In this document: positions 35,276-46,494 of the stretch, piece by piece
Layout of the letters: each line of letters opens with the position of its first letter
Position numbering within the stretch: position 1 is the stretch's first letter
NCBI GenBank assembly: GCA_016715065.1
Contig: JADKBN010000004.1
Coordinates: forward strand, 1 to 64,000
Source: Fibrobacterota bacterium
GTDB lineage: Bacteria > Fibrobacterota > Fibrobacteria > UBA5070
DNA length: 64,000 nucleotides
Reading direction: 5' to 3'
Translations under genes and position numbers: made by a program
Notes under the pieces: generated by a model
The model's input: only the letters and a program-made list of their open reading frames with translations
Database searches by the model: none
Told to the model about the DNA's origin: nothing

Positions 35276-36668
35276 TCATCCCAAGGTTTCGCCGGTCCCC
35301 GCATCGAACACCGCGTTCTCCCGGATCACTCGGGAATACCAGTGCGCCGAGGACTTGGGCGTGCGCTGTTGCGAGTCGAAGTCCACGTGCACCAGGCCGA
35401 ATCGCTTGGTGTAGCCGCTGGTCCATTCGAAGTTGTCCAGGAAGGACCACGCGAAATATCCCTTCATCGGGATGCCCTCGTGGCATGCCTGCGCCAGCGA
35501 CCGCAGATGCTCGCGGTAGTAGGCGGTTCGCATCCGGTCTTCCAGGCCGCCCACCTCCCAGGCGCAGCCGTTTTCCGTCACGTACATGGCGCCGGGATTC
35601 CAGATCTCGTGGCAAAAGCGCGGGATCCAGTAGGCGATATCTGGTTCCACGCGCCAGCCAAATCTGTCACGTAGGCCGCGGTGCGCATCCAGGGTTTTCC
35701 GCCGTTTTGGCTGGCGCTGATGCGCTGGGCGGCCAGGTTCAGCGCCATGAAGTCGGGTCGGTCGCCCATCAGTTCCATATCAGCGGGTTGGACCAGGGGA
35801 ACATCGTCGCCCAGGCTTTCCCCATTCCGCCTGGGGGTAACGGCCTTTCCAAAGGGGATCGAACCACCAGGCCGTGGCGGCTTCGAAGGTCTCGCGGGCC
35901 AACGCCACATCGGCCGGATCCGGTGTGGCCGGCAGGGTGGGCCAGGGGTCGTGCACGAATCCCACCTCAATGGAATCGCGCCCCAACGTGTCGCGCAGCG
36001 CGCGTGCGGCCACGCCGTGGGCGAGCATCACGTGGTGCCGGCACTGTCGCACCACCTGGCGGGATTCCTTCAGGCCAGGTGGAAAGTGTCCCACTCCGTA
36101 GGCGCGATCGGAGCAGTTCACCCCTTCGTTGATGGTCGTCCACCGCTTGACGCGATCGCCCAGCCGAAGTGCCAACGCCTGCGCGAGCTCGCCCATCGCC
36201 AGGGCGGTGTCCCGGTTGCGCCATCCACCCTTGTCTTCCAGCGCCTGGGGCAGATCCCAGTGGAACACGGTCAGGTAGGGTTCGATTCCGCGCTCCAGGA
36301 GGCCGTCCACCAATCGTTCGTAGAAGTCGAGCCCGGCGGGATTGGCTCGGCCGGTTCCGTCGGGAAGGATGCGGGGCCAGGAGGTGGAGAAACGGTAGGC
36401 TTGCAGGCCCAGCGACTTCATGAGGTCCAGGTCCTGCCGCCACCGATGGTAGTGGTCGCAGGCCACATCGCCGGTGCCTCCGTCCTCGATCTTCCGGGAG
36501 TGTGGCAGAATCTGTCCCAACAGGACTCTCCTTTGCCGTCTTCCTGCCAGGCTCCCTCGATCTGGAAGCTGGAGGTGGCCGCTCCCCAGCGGAATCCCGC
36601 CGAAAGCCCGGATGGTCGAGCGCGATCGTGCGCGGATGGGCGGTCAGGATGTCGGATGTATCAGGCAT
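35276..36668 (-). CDS. GH1 beta-glucosidase, frameshifted
   Basis: GH1 enzymes hydrolyse beta-glucosides such as cellobiose, the product of the cellulases nearby. The start at 36668 follows AAGGGGAAA. After an early frame change the family N-terminus FRWGAATSSFQIEGAWQEDG is seen, then DVACDHYHRWRQDLDLMKSL, GLQAYRFSTSWPRILPDGTG and EPYLTVFHWDLPQALEDKGG. The acid/base Glu lies in WTTINEGVNC and the nucleophile Glu in MYVTENGCAWE, both in GH1 position. The C-terminal part GYFAWSFLDNFEWTSGYTKR with FGLVHVDFDSQQRTPKSSAH is standard. Breaks lie near 36590, 36510, 35830 and 35650. No signal peptide, so it should be cytoplasmic and act on imported oligosaccharides. It begins 20 bases after the gene upstream. 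Confidence 0.88.
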
Positions 36669-36688
36669 GGATTTTCCCCTTGAGCGGC

Positions 36689-37245
36689 TCAGGGACTCAG
36701 GCGCTTGGCCGGATCGAGTTCTTTGGGCTGCACCTGCCACGAGATGGGAGGGCCAACAGGGGCATGGAGTCGATCCGCCGTTTGCGCAAGGCTTTCAGCC
36801 GCGCGGTGATGTCGAGGGAGTCGGTGACCAGATCCAGCCGGGACATCTGGCCCAGAAGGTTGGTCACCGGGGTCACGCGCACCTTGCCCAGCGAGGTGAT
36901 GGCTCCGGCCCGGACTTCGAACGTGTCGGAAGAAAAACGCTGCGGGTCGCGACCGGCAAGTTGCAAGTGGGTGGGCACGTAGCGGCCGGGGGGCAGCTGC
37001 TGGAGCACAAGATCGCCTGTCTGCAGGACGGGATCGATGGCGATGCGGATTTTTTCCTTGTCGGAAACCCGAAGGATGTCCACATGGATCCCCCCGGCGA
37101 ACCCGCCTTGGCACACGTGCACCAAAAGACCGTTGTCGGTGAGATTGACCTGGCCTTGGCTTGCTTTGGTCACCAACAGGGCGGGGTCAGCCAGGTTCAG
37201 GCCTCCCCAAAGGGGCGCGAGCAGAAGCATGCAGACGTTGAACAT
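36689..37245 (-). CDS. Secreted protein of unknown function upstream of beta-glucosidase
   Basis: About 185 residues start with a signal peptide (MFNVCMLLLAPLWGGLNLAD). The body is beta-rich, with VTKASQGQVNLTDNGLLVHV, GGIHVDILRVSDKEKIRIAI and QQLPPGRYVPTHLQLAGRDP, which resembles the carbohydrate-binding-like or prealbumin-like folds of DUF4382 type proteins, but I cannot assign it. A frame change near 36750 replaces the last residues with PISWQVQPKELDPAKRLSP and puts the stop at 36689. The 20-base gap to the beta-glucosidase start suggests co-transcription. Confidence 0.55.
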
Positions 37246-37289
37246 GCGCGAAATGTACCCTCCTCCACACCGGCGCCTGGCCGGGATGG

Positions 37290-37898
37290 TCAGCGCATCG
37301 CGAACATCAGACCCGTTTGCGCGATCCCCACCAACCCTCCCAGCGCGGCCCCGCTCCATTCGATGAATCCGAACTCCTTGGCGAGGATGGAAAGAGCATT
37401 TCTTCATGGCCCAGGGCGACATGGCTTCCACCTTGGCATGAACCATGTCGCGGACCGGTAGGTGGACCTCCAGAGCCGACCCGGCGCCTTCGGCGATGGA
37501 GGATCATGGAATTGAGCTCGGTGGCGAGCATTTCGGTGACCTTGTCCTTCATGCCTTGGGTCAGGAACATGGCGACCATCGGGTGCAGCCCGGGCAGACG
37601 CTCTTCCGCGAAACGTTTGGATTCCGCCAAGACCAAGGGCTTGAGGGATTCCAGGAGATCGGGGTTGGTCAGGGCGCCGGCCAGGTCGTGGTGGCTCACC
37701 AGTTCGCGCTCCACCATCTCGCCGAGATTGGCCGCCAGAGCGCCTTGACGCCGAGGATCACTCCTGGATGGACCAGGGGCCCAGCCGGAAAGGCACGATG
37801 GGGCGAAACAACATCTTCAGGGCCAGCCAGTTGGTTCCCCAGCCGATGAGCGCCCCCACGATCGGAGGCAGGAGAAACGGCAGATAGGATGCGATCAT
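37290..37898 (-). CDS. DUF445 family membrane protein, frameshifted
   Basis: The start MIASYLPFLLPPIVGALIGW with GTNWLALKMLFRPIVPFRLG is the typical beginning of DUF445 (YheB-like) proteins. Across frame changes come GVILGVKAL, LGEMVERELVSHHDLAGAL, TNPDLLESLKPLVLAESKRF, LHPMVAMFLTQGMKDKVTEM and a C-terminal membrane segment IEWSGAALGGLVGIAQTGLM ending MR. The stop is at 37290-37292. The length of about 203 residues is on the short side of the family. Breaks lie near 37760, 37720, 37490 and 37395. Role unknown, probably in the cell envelope. Confidence 0.75.
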
Positions 37899-38015
37899 GG
37901 GTGGGCAAGGTACGAAAGGCCTACTCCCGAAACCGATGGCCGATGGTAGAATCCATCTTTCCGTGTTCGACCGCGATCTCGCTTCGAGGGCGGAGGGATT
38001 GCCCAGGAGGTGTTT

Positions 38016-40280
38016 GTGAAGGACGGATGGATCGACGATTCTTCGGTCGAAACGGAGCCGGAAAGCCCGCCGCTGGCGGAACAGGTCCGCTTCGTGGAGT
38101 CGCTTCTGGATGTCACGCCGGGAATCCTTTACATCTACGATCTGCGCGAGCGGCGCAACGTGTTCACCAACGTGGGCATCCAGAGGATCCTGGGGTATTC
38201 CATCAGGGAGATCCAGGCCATGAGAGAGGGCGTGATCGCGACGTTGATGCATCCGCAGGACCTGGCGACCTATGCGGACCACATTTTGCCACGCTACGCC
38301 AATGCGATGGAATCCGAACGGATCGTGCACCAGTACCGGATGAAACATCGCGACGGCCGATGGCGTTGGATCGAGAGCACGGACGTGGTCTACCAGCGCC
38401 AGAGCGATGGAATGGCGGCGCAGATCCTCGGGCTGGGGTTGGATATCACGGAGCGGAAGCTGGCCGAAACCGAGCTGGAGGAAACCAAGGCGATCCTGTC
38501 GGAATTCATAGTCCATTCGCCCATCCACGCCTACATCAAGGACGTGACACCGACGGAAAGTCAGGTGCTCCTGGCCAGCGAAATTTCAGGGACATGATCG
38601 GGATGCCCGGACGGGAAATGGCGGGAAAGACGATGGGCGAACTGTTCCTCCGGAATTCGCTGAAAGATCACGGCGGATGATTGGCGCGTTGCCACTCAGG
38701 GAAAGGTCCTTCGCATCGAGGAATCGCTCAACGGCAAGAACTACACCACCATCAAATTTCCCATCCAGCGCGAGGGCCGCATCTTGCTTGCCGGGTACAC
38801 GATCGATGTCACCGAGGCCAAGCGCACGGAACTTGCCTTGCGCGAAAGCGAGTTGTTTTTCAAGGAGTCGCAACGCGCTTCCCAAACAGGGTCGTATCGG
38901 CTGGATGTCACCTCGGGCCAGTGGAATTATTCCGGAAGTGCTGGGGCAGATCTTCGGGATCGACCGAACCTTCGAAACAAACATCGATGGGTGGATCCAG
39001 CTGGTCCATCCCGAAGATCGGCCCCAGATGTTGGGCCACTACGCCAACGAGGTGGTGGGCCAGCACAAGAGGTTCAACAAGGAATATCGGATCATCCGGC
39101 CGTGCGATGGCGAAGTTCGCTGGGTGCATGGGTTGGGTGAGCTGAGTTCGATTCCCAGGGCACGCCGATCCACATGTTCGGGACCATCCGCGACATCACC
39201 GAGCATCACGAGGGCGCAGAGGCCCTGCAGCGCAGCGAGGAGCGATTGAAGCTGGCGACAATTCCGCCCAGATCGGGATCTGGGATTGGAACATCGCCCA
39301 AATTCCCTGCTGTGGGACAACAGCATGTTCGCGCTTACGGAGTCGAACGGAACCATTTCGGAGGGGTGTACGACGCGTGGAGCCGTGGTTGCCCCACAGG
39401 ATTCCCAACGGGTACATGCGGCGATCGACGCGGCCATCGAAAGGGAGTTCGGGAGGGAGTTCCGGATCGTTCGCCCCGATGGGGCGATCCGGATACTCAA
39501 AGCCCAGTCCCAGACCCAAAGAGACGCCGATGGCAAGGCGCTGCGGATGATCGGGGTGAACATCGACATCACCGATCGTCACGGGGCCGCCAGGAGTTGC
39601 AGCGGCATCGGTCTCACTGGAGGAACTGGTCCAGGAGCGGACGGCCCAGCTCGAACTGGCCAATCGCGGGTGGAATCGTTCTGCCACTCCGTTTCGCACG
39701 ATCTACGAGCTCCGCTGCGCCATTTGGACGGGTTCGCGGGGCTTCTGCTGGAGGACTGCCGCGACGCACTTTCTCCCGATGGCCTCCGTTACGTGGACAC
39801 CATCGCGGCGGCAGCGAAAAAAATGGGAGTCTTGATCGACGATCTCCTGCAGTTTTCCCGGACCAGTCGACAGGAGATGGGCACCCGCATGGTCGACATG
39901 GCGGTGGTCGTGCAGGAAGCGTTGCTTCCCTGCGGGAGACGCGGGGAGGAGCCAGGTGGAGTGGGTGATTGGGGAACTGCCCAACCTGCGAGGTGACCAC
40001 AATCTGTTGCGCCAAGTTTGGGCCAACCTGCTGGAAAACGCGATCAAATACAGCCGCAACCGGGAGAGCCCCCGCGTCGAAATCAGGAGCTGGACCGAAG
40101 GCGAGGAAATCCGCTTTGCGGTGTCGGACAACGGCGTGGGATTCGACATGTGCTTCGTGGGCAAGTTGTTCGGGGTCTTCCAGCGGCTGCACAGGCAGGA
40201 AGAATTCGAAGGCACGGGAATCGGCTTGGCCATCGCCCACCGAATCGTGACCCGACATGGCGGGAGGATCTGGGCGGCTC
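38016..40280 (+). CDS. Multi-PAS sensor histidine kinase, frameshifted and cut short at its C-terminus
   Basis: The GTG at 38016 follows AGGAGG (38005-38010) with five bases between, which decides the start over the GTG at 38010. There is no membrane helix. Four PAS-like units are visible: GILYIYDLRERRNVFTNVGI, a second with RDMIGMPGREMAGKTMGEL, a third with GWIQLVHPEDRPQMLGHYAN and PAC end MFGTIRDITEHHEGAEALQR, and a fourth with REFRIVRPDGAIRILKAQSQ and MIGVNIDITDR. The HisKA domain has FCHSVSHDLRAPLRHLDGFA, and HATPase shows NLLENAIKYSRNRES, VSDNGVGFDM and FEGTGIGLAIAHRIVTRHGG. The last strand (usually AEGxxGxGATFxF) is missing: after GGRIWA the sequence runs into the opposite gene. Breaks occur near 38590, 38680, 38935, 39145, 39260, 39595 and 39935. 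Confidence 0.8.
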
Positions 40281-41454
40281 AGGATCGCGGACCAATCCCC
40301 ATTGCGGCGGACCAGGTCGGTGGCGATGCCATCCTCGAAGACGAAGTCGCCATCGAGATTGGCAAGCACCACGCTAGGTGCCAGAATCTGTCCCGATGGC
40401 GATGCGAAGGCCTTGCGGAAGGAGCGCAACCCTTTGGTGAAGTCGGGATGGAACGTGGAGGCCGACTTGATCTCGATGGGGTGGACGGTGCGTCCATCGC
40501 CATGCAGGAGATCCACTTCCACGCCGTTGGAATCCCGGTAGAAGTGCAGGTCGGGAGTCCTTCCCCTGTTCAAGCAGTATTTGACGAGGTCGGCCACGAC
40601 CATGTTCTCGAACAGATTGCCGCGCAGCAGGCTCGCGCCATAGCTGTTCGGGATCGCGAATGCCCAGAAGATGGCAGGCGAGGCCGGTGTCTGTGAAGAA
40701 GATCTTGGATGATTTCCAGGCGTTTGCGCGTATTGGAATGCCACGGCGGAGTTCGATCACCAGGAACGACGCCTTGAGGACGCCGATCCAATCCTTGATG
40801 GTGACCGCCGAAACCCCGACGTCGTTGGCCCGACTGATAATCGACGATCTGGCCGACGCGTCCGCGCCAGAAGCCGCAGGAACATGTCGAACCGGTTCGC
40901 GTCCTTGGGTTGGAGGAGCGAAACGCACGTCGCGTTCCACGTGAGGTGGCGTGGCAGGACTTGTGGAACCTTTCGGCGCTCAGATGCTCGGCATGCAGGC
41001 GCGGATAGAAGCCCTGCTGGCAAAGCTTCAGGCCGCCTTTTTCGTCCATCGGCGATGATGACAGTTCCTGGATGGGAAGGGAGCAGCTCGAGGTGGCGAT
41101 GCGGCCCGCCAGCGATTGCGAAACCGATTCGCGGAGCCTGGGCTGGTGGCTTCCCGTCAGGATAGACCGGCCGCGTTCCGAAAGGTTTATCAAGAATCGA
41201 CTGCAAATAGGAGAGAAGTTTCCCGTTGCGTTCTGGATCTCGTCGGGGATCGCTCCAGAAGGAATTTGGCCCAGGAAAGCGCGTGGATCGGCGAGGCGGA
41301 TTGGCGGACATCGGGATCCTCAGCGGGATCTGGCAGGTGCGGAAGGTGGTTCTGGCCAGCGTAGTCTTTCCGGACTGGCGTGGCCCGAACAGAACGACCG
41401 CGAGTACTCGTGGGCGGCCTCGATCAATTCGCCAACCAGGATGCGCTGGAACAT
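40281..41454 (-). CDS. ATP-binding protein with DUF4143 (AAA_14 type), frameshifted
   Basis: The start MFQRILVGELIEAAHEY at 41454, then after a shift VVLFGPRQSGKTTLARTTF, gives the Walker A of the AAA_14 family. ILTGSHQPRLRESVSQSLAG with RIATLELLPF is the family sensor region. The C-terminal DUF4143 has VGVSAVTIKDWIGVLKASFL, VIELRRGIPI, KIFFTDTGLACHLLGI, LRGNLFENMVVADLVKYCLN and LHFYRDSNGVEVDLLHGDGR with IEIKSASTFHPDF, which keeps the PD-(D/E)XK-like E, D and ExK positions. Breaks lie near 41405, 41300, 41180, 41060, 40950 and 40690. No natural stop is seen; the end lies in the junction with the kinase gene. Role unknown; families like this are often mobile. Confidence 0.75.
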
Positions 41455-41529
41455 GGGGAAATGTATGTAAACCAAAGGCGTAATTTGGGTGCATAAAATG
41501 GCCCTGTGGAAATGTCCACCGCCCCGTGA

Positions 41530-41550
41530 AGACGCCCCACCGGGGCGTCT
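41530..41550. repeat. Perfect 9-base hairpin upstream of carB
   Basis: AGACGCCCC and GGGGCGTCT pair with a three-base loop, about 110 bases before the carB start. Hairpins of this exact type are common as intergenic repeats in GC-rich genomes. No T-run follows directly. Confidence 0.5.
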
Positions 41551-41662
41551 CTACAGTGTGGCGATTTTTCTAATATGGCCCGGGTCGCTCCAAGGGCGGC
41601 CGAATCGTCGGCCACCGAGGCAACGCAGCTTCGGCGCAGGCCTCACAAAGCCGGAGACTCCA

Positions 41663-44600
41663 ATGCCAAGCGCACAGATATCCATTCCCTTCTGATCATC
41701 AGCTCCGGGCCCATCATCATCGGACAAGCCTGTAGATTCGACTATTCGGAACTTTTCAGGCCTTCAAGGCGTTGCGGGAAGAGGATATCAGGTCATTCTG
41801 GTCAACTCGAACCCGCCACGATCGCGTCCGATCCGGCACGGCCGATCGCACCTACATCGAGCCCATCACGGCCGATGCCGTGGCGGCCATCATCGCCGCC
41901 GAGCGCCCCGATGCCATCTTGCCCACCTTGGGGGGCCAGACCGCGCTGAACTGCGCCATGGAGCTGGCCAGCCGCGGCGTGCTGCACGAATTCGGTGTGG
42001 AAATGATCGGCGCCACCCCTTCGGCCATCGAGAAGGCGGAAAGCCGCCAGTTGTTCAAGGCCGCCATGGAAAAAATCGGGCTGGAAAGCGCGCGTTCCGA
42101 CGTGGCGCACACCATGCAGGAAGCTCGCAAATCGCGCGACCGCCTGGGCTACCCGGTGGTGATCCGCCCCGCGTTCACCATGGGCGGCGCGGGCGGCGGA
42201 TTCGCCTACGACGACGAGGAATTCGAGCGCATCTGCTCCAACGGCCTGGCCCTTTCGCCCACCACCGAGGTCCTCATCGAGGAATCCATCCTGGGTTGGA
42301 AGGAATACGAGATGGAAGTGATGCGCGACAAGGCCGACAACGCCGTCATCATCTGCTCAATCGAGAACCCTGGACCCCAAGGGCATCCCGGGCGACTCCA
42401 TCACGGTAGCCCCGGCCCAGACGCTCACCGACAGGAATACCAGCGCATGCGCGATGCCTCGATCGCGATCCTGCGCGAGATCGGGTGGAACGGGTGGATC
42501 GAACGTCAGTTCGCCGTGAATCCGGAAGACGGCCGCATGGTGGTCATCGAGATGAACCGCGGGTGAGCGCTCGTCGGCGCTGGCCTCAAAGCCACGGGAT
42601 TTCCCATCGCCAAGATCGCGGCCAAGCTCGCCGTGGGCTACACGCTTCCCGAAATCCCCAACGACATCACGCGAGCGACTCCCAGCTGCTTCGAGCCGAG
42701 CATCGATTACGTGGTGACCAAGATCCCGCGCTTCAACTTCGAGAAGTTCCCAGGCGCGTCCAACACGTTGGGCACCCAGATGAAGTCGGTGGGCGAGGCG
42801 ATGTCGATCGGTCGCTCGTTCAAGGAGTCGCTGCAGAAGGGTTCCGCAGGCCTGGAGACCGGTCGCGGCGGATTCGGTGGCGACGGCAAGGACAAGGAGA
42901 TGTCCGACGCCGAAGTGGAGCTGCTCATGGACATGAAAAAGCCCCAGCCCGACCGGCTTTTCGGCGTGCGCGCCGCCTTCGAGCGCGGCTGGAGCGTGGA
43001 GAAAGTCAACGCCATCGGCAAGTACGATCCATGGTTTTTGGCCCACATCAAGGATCTGATCGACTTCGAGATCAAGGAGCTGAAGGGAAAAAGTTTGTCC
43101 GACCTGAGTGTGGACATTTTCCGTCAGGCGAAGGAATGGGGTTTCGGTGACCAGCAGATCGCCTTCCAGACCGGCACCAAGGGCCGAAGTCCGCGCCGCC
43201 CGCCAGAAGCTCGGCGTGACCGCCGTGTTCAAGACGGTGGACACCTGCGCAGCCGAATTCGAAGCCCACACCCCCTACCACTACTCGGCCTACGAGCACG
43301 AGAACGAATCGGTGCGCACCTCCGCCAAGAAGGTGGTCATCCTGGGCGGCGGACCCAACCGCATCGGCCAAGGCATCGAGTTCGACTACTGCTGCTGCCA
43401 CGCGTCCTACGCGCTCAAGCAGGAGGGCGTGGAATCCATCATGATCAACTCGAACCCCGAGACGGTCTCGACGGATTACGACACGTCGGACAAGCTCTAC
43501 TTCGAGCCGCTCAACCGCGAAGAGTTGCTCAACATCCTGGAGCACGAGAAGCCCGACGGCGTGATCCTGCAGTTCGGCGGACAGACCCCGCTCAAGCTCG
43601 CCAAGGACCTGGAAGAGGCCGGCGTGAAGATCATGGGCACCTCGCCCAAGTCCATCTGGCTGGCCGAAGACCGCAAACTCTTCAATGTGCTGATGGAAGA
43701 CCTGAAGATCAAAGCAGCCCGCCGGCGCCACCGCCACCAACGCCGCCGAAGCGCAGGCCGTGGTGGATCGCATCGGATTCCCCGTGCTGGCCAGGCCGTC
43801 GTTCGTGCTCGGCGGCCGCGCGATGAAGATCCTCTACAGCAACGAGGAGCTCGCCACCTACATGCGCGAGACGGTGCACCCGACGCCCGAGCACCCGATC
43901 CTGATCGACCAGTACCTGGAGAACGCGACCGAAGTGGACGTGGACTGCATCCGCGACATGCACGGGACCGCCATCGTCTGCGGCATCATGCAGCACATCG
44001 AAGAGGCGGGCATCCACTCCGGCGACAGCGCCTGCGTGCTGCCTTCCATCAGTTTGTCGGAATCCGTCCTGAAGACCCTGCGCGAACAGACCGTGCGCAT
44101 CGCCCACGCCCTGGACGTGATCGGACTCATGAACATCCAGTACGCGGTCAAGGACAACGTGGTCTACGTGCTGGAAGTGAACCCCCGCGCCTCGCGCACG
44201 GTTCCCTTCGTGGCCAAGGCCACCGGCATTCCCTTCGCGAACCTCGCCACCAAGGTCATGCTGGGCAAGACCCTGGCGGAGTTGGGGTACACCGAGGAAA
44301 AGGTGCCCGTGCACTTCAGCGTGAAGGAATCGGTGTTCCCCTTCGCGAAGTTCCACGGCTCCGACACCTTGCTGGGACCCGAAATGAAATCCACCGGCGA
44401 AGTGATGGGCATCGACGCGACCTTCGGCGGCGCCTTCGCCAAGAGCCAGATCGGCGCCAGCTCCAAGCTCCCCTCAGGGGACGGTTTTGCTCAGCGTCAA
44501 CGACCGCGACAAGCCGGCTGTCGTGGACGTGGACAGACGCATCAGCGGAATGGGCATGAAGCTGGTGGCCACCTCCGGCACCGCGAACTTCCTGAAGAAG

Positions 44601-44867
44601 CAGGGCATCGAGGTCGAGGTCGTGAAGAAGGTGTCGGAAGGTCCGGGCAACATCGTCGACCAGCTCCTGGAGAAGAAGATCGCCCTTCTGATCAACACCC
44701 CCATGGGATCGGATGCGAAGGGCGACGACGCGGTGATCCGCCAGGCGGCTCTGCGCGCCGGGGTGCCGTACACGACCACGTTGTCGGCGGCCAGCGCGGC
44801 GGCGGAGGCGATCGCGACGCTGCGCTCGAGCGATCTTGGGTCAAATGTTTGCAGGATTGACTCCTGA
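41663..44867 (+). CDS. carB: Carbamoyl-phosphate synthase large subunit, heavily frameshifted
   Basis: CarB makes carbamoyl phosphate from bicarbonate, ammonia and two ATP for arginine and pyrimidine synthesis. The total span of 3205 bases equals about 1068 codons, the usual length. Start MPKRTDIHSLLIISSGPIII (one base missing), then AILPTLGGQTALNCAMELA, GYPVVIRPAFTMGGAGGGFA and the first-half ATP-grasp; LVGAGLKATGFPIAKIAAKL; the second half with VVILGGGPNRIGQGIEFDYC, SNPETVSTDYDTSDKLYFEP, FGGQTPLKLAKDLEEAGVKI and VLEVNPRASRTVPFVAK; and the allosteric MGS-like domain with GMKLVATSGTANFLKKQGIE and LLINTP. Breaks lie near 41668, 41750, 41800, 42362, 42490, 42555, 42590, 43180, 43717 and 44475. 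At 42552, CC should be CCC to give EMNPRVSR. carA is not adjacent. Confidence 0.93.
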
Positions 44868-45163
44868 CAAAATCGGCTGCGCGGGCGCATACTCCTCCAC
44901 GGGCCGCTCGCCGTACCGCCAACTCTGGCTCATTCCGGTGAAAACGGATGCCCGGTTTAGGCGTACGGCTTTGGGTCCGTGTCGAGTCGTCTGCTCTCCC
45001 GCTCGCTCGATTTTTCTTCATCCACCGGTTTAGGCGCATTGGCGCCCTTTGGGCGCCTCGCGCGATTCGTTTGGTGGGCTTCAGAGAGGAACTATTCGTG
45101 CCTCAGTGGCTTGGTGGTCCAGGAAGCGAGAGAAACCCAGGGCGCGGCCAGCGGAGGCAAAAA
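44868..45163. other. Intergenic segment downstream of carB, no gene seen
   Basis: No frame is convincing. At 45041-45057 GGCGCCC and GGGCGCC pair around TTT, a GC-rich hairpin that could end carB transcription, though no T-run follows. The rest holds nothing I recognise. Confidence 0.45.
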
Positions 45164-45766
45164 ATGACGCGAAGCACGAAAGGAAAGACCGTTCCCGGCG
45201 ATTGCCTCGTGTTCTATCCGACCATGGGGAGAGGAGGAGGGAGATTCATCGAACTTCTCAACACGGATGGCGGTGTGGGACCCATCTCGCCGCGCATCCT
45301 TGCCATCCTGTTCGGGGCGCTGTTTTTGGGGGCCATGGTGGCCCTTTCTCCAGGAGGGTTTTCGGATTGGAAGGATTGGGCGCTCCTTCTACCGCTTGGA
45401 GGCGGGTTCGTCTTGAGCGTCGTCTCCGTCCACTGCGTGCGGGTTTTCCCGGGGAGGATTGAATACGAAAACATGCTCGGTTCTCGAACCCAGGCACTGC
45501 GCGATCTGGTGACCCTGGAAAGATCCCGTGCATCTTTCGCGGATGGCTCCGAACTGGATTTGCGCAGGTACAGTCCGTCCGAAAGGATTTTTTGCGCCAT
45601 CGCCCGGAATCGTCCTGATCTGGCCGAAGGTGTTTTTTCCCGGCAGGAATTGTCGATGGATCCGGAGGTAGACACCCCACCTGAAACTCGTGCGTGGTCG
45701 ATCGCCATCGGGGTGGGGCTGGGGGGCATCGTCCTGCTCATGCTCGCTCTCAAGGCCGCGATGTGA
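45164..45766 (+). CDS. Membrane protein of unknown function with PH-like middle region
   Basis: The start at 45164 follows GCGGAGG. The 200-residue protein has a short cytoplasmic N-terminus (VPGDCLVFYPTMGRGGGRF), two hydrophobic segments (ILAILFGALFLGAMVALSPG and WALLLPLGGGFVLSVVSVHC), a soluble part (VRVFPGRIEYENMLGSRTQA, LRDLVTLERSRASFADGSEL) resembling a bacterial PH-like domain, and a C-terminal helix (WSIAIGVGLGGIVLLMLALK). No family assigned. It is convergent with the TetR gene. Confidence 0.6.
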   Translation: MTRSTKGKTVPGDCLVFYPTMGRGGGRFIELLNTDGGVGPISPRILAILFGALFLGAMVALSPGGFSDWKDWALLLPLGGGFVLSVVSVHCVRVFPGRIEYENMLGSRTQALRDLVTLERSRASFADGSELDLRRYSPSERIFCAIARNRPDLAEGVFSRQELSMDPEVDTPPETRAWSIAIGVGLGGIVLLMLALKAAM

Positions 45767-45799
45767 CGACCCGGAACGGCTGCTAGCCTGAGGAGCCCG

Positions 45800-46429
45800 C
45801 TAGGTCGGCTCGGAGTGCATCACCACGCCGAGCATTTCCGTCATCTGGGAGGCGAGCGATTCCAACGAAGGGACACCCTCCCAGCGCAGTTGGCGGTCCA
45901 ACCAAAGCATCGCCAAGCCGTGCACGCTCGCCCAAAGCAAAAGCGAGATCGATTGGGCGCGTTCCTCGGAACATCCCGCTCGCTCGCGGATCCTTTCGAT
46001 GAAACGTCGGTGGCCCGCCGCGGAGGACTCCGCCATTTCCTTGTTTTCGCTCGAATCGTTTCGCTCGTGGCTGTACATCAGGCGAAAGAGCGAGGGGTGG
46101 GCGGCTGCGAAGGCCACATACGCCATCCCGAAGGATTGGAGCCCATCGATCGGTGGTCTCGCATTTTCAATGGCCAGTTCCATTTCTTCGGTCTGGATCT
46201 GGAATCCTCGTGCAGCGATGGCCGTGAGCAAGGCTTCCTTGTCCGGGAAATGGTGGTAAGGTGCGGCATGACTCACGTTGGCCCTGCGGGCAGCTTCACG
46301 AAGAGTGAGCGCAGCGATCCCTCCTTGCTCCAGGATTTCCAGTCCGGCTCGCACCAGCGCTTGGCGAAGATCCCCGTGGTGGTAGGCCGGGGAAGGGGGC
46401 GAGCAGTCCTGCTGCGCGGCACGTTTCAT
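45800..46429 (-). CDS. TetR family transcriptional regulator
   Basis: The 209-residue protein has the N-terminal helix-turn-helix YHHGDLRQALVRAGLEILEQ followed by GGIAALTLREAARRANVSHA and APYHHFPDKEALLTAIAARG. The C-terminal ligand domain has GMAYVAFAAAHPSLFRLMYS, of the WHG/TetR_C_33 type. It is divergent from a small secreted protein gene, with 65 bases between the starts, and probably represses it and itself. The Met at 46429 begins MKRAAQQDCSPPSPAYHHGD. Ligand unknown. Confidence 0.9.
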   Translation of the reverse strand: MKRAAQQDCSPPSPAYHHGDLRQALVRAGLEILEQGGIAALTLREAARRANVSHAAPYHHFPDKEALLTAIAARGFQIQTEEMELAIENARPPIDGLQSFGMAYVAFAAAHPSLFRLMYSHERNDSSENKEMAESSAAGHRRFIERIRERAGCSEERAQSISLLLWASVHGLAMLWLDRQLRWEGVPSLESLASQMTEMLGVVMHSEPT

Positions 46430-46442
46430 GGAGCGCAATGTA

Positions 46443-46457
46443 AGGAACTTTGTACCT
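46443..46457. promoter_or_regulatory. Imperfect palindrome between tetR-like and secreted protein genes
   Basis: AGGAAC and GTACCT flank TTT and are inverted with one mismatch. The position in the 65-base divergent spacer makes it a possible TetR operator. The symmetry is weak. Confidence 0.3.
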
Positions 46458-46494
46458 CGAAAGCATGGATGGTGTGATCGATAGGAGTTTGCAC

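Noticed and set aside
41530..41550. Hairpin as terminator of an upstream gene
   Set aside because: The gene to the left is on the opposite strand and no T-run follows, so I list it only as a hairpin repeat.
42357..43271. Minus-strand frame of 304 codons opposite carB
   Set aside because: Antisense of the carB middle region; carB motifs are clear on the plus strand in spite of frameshifts.
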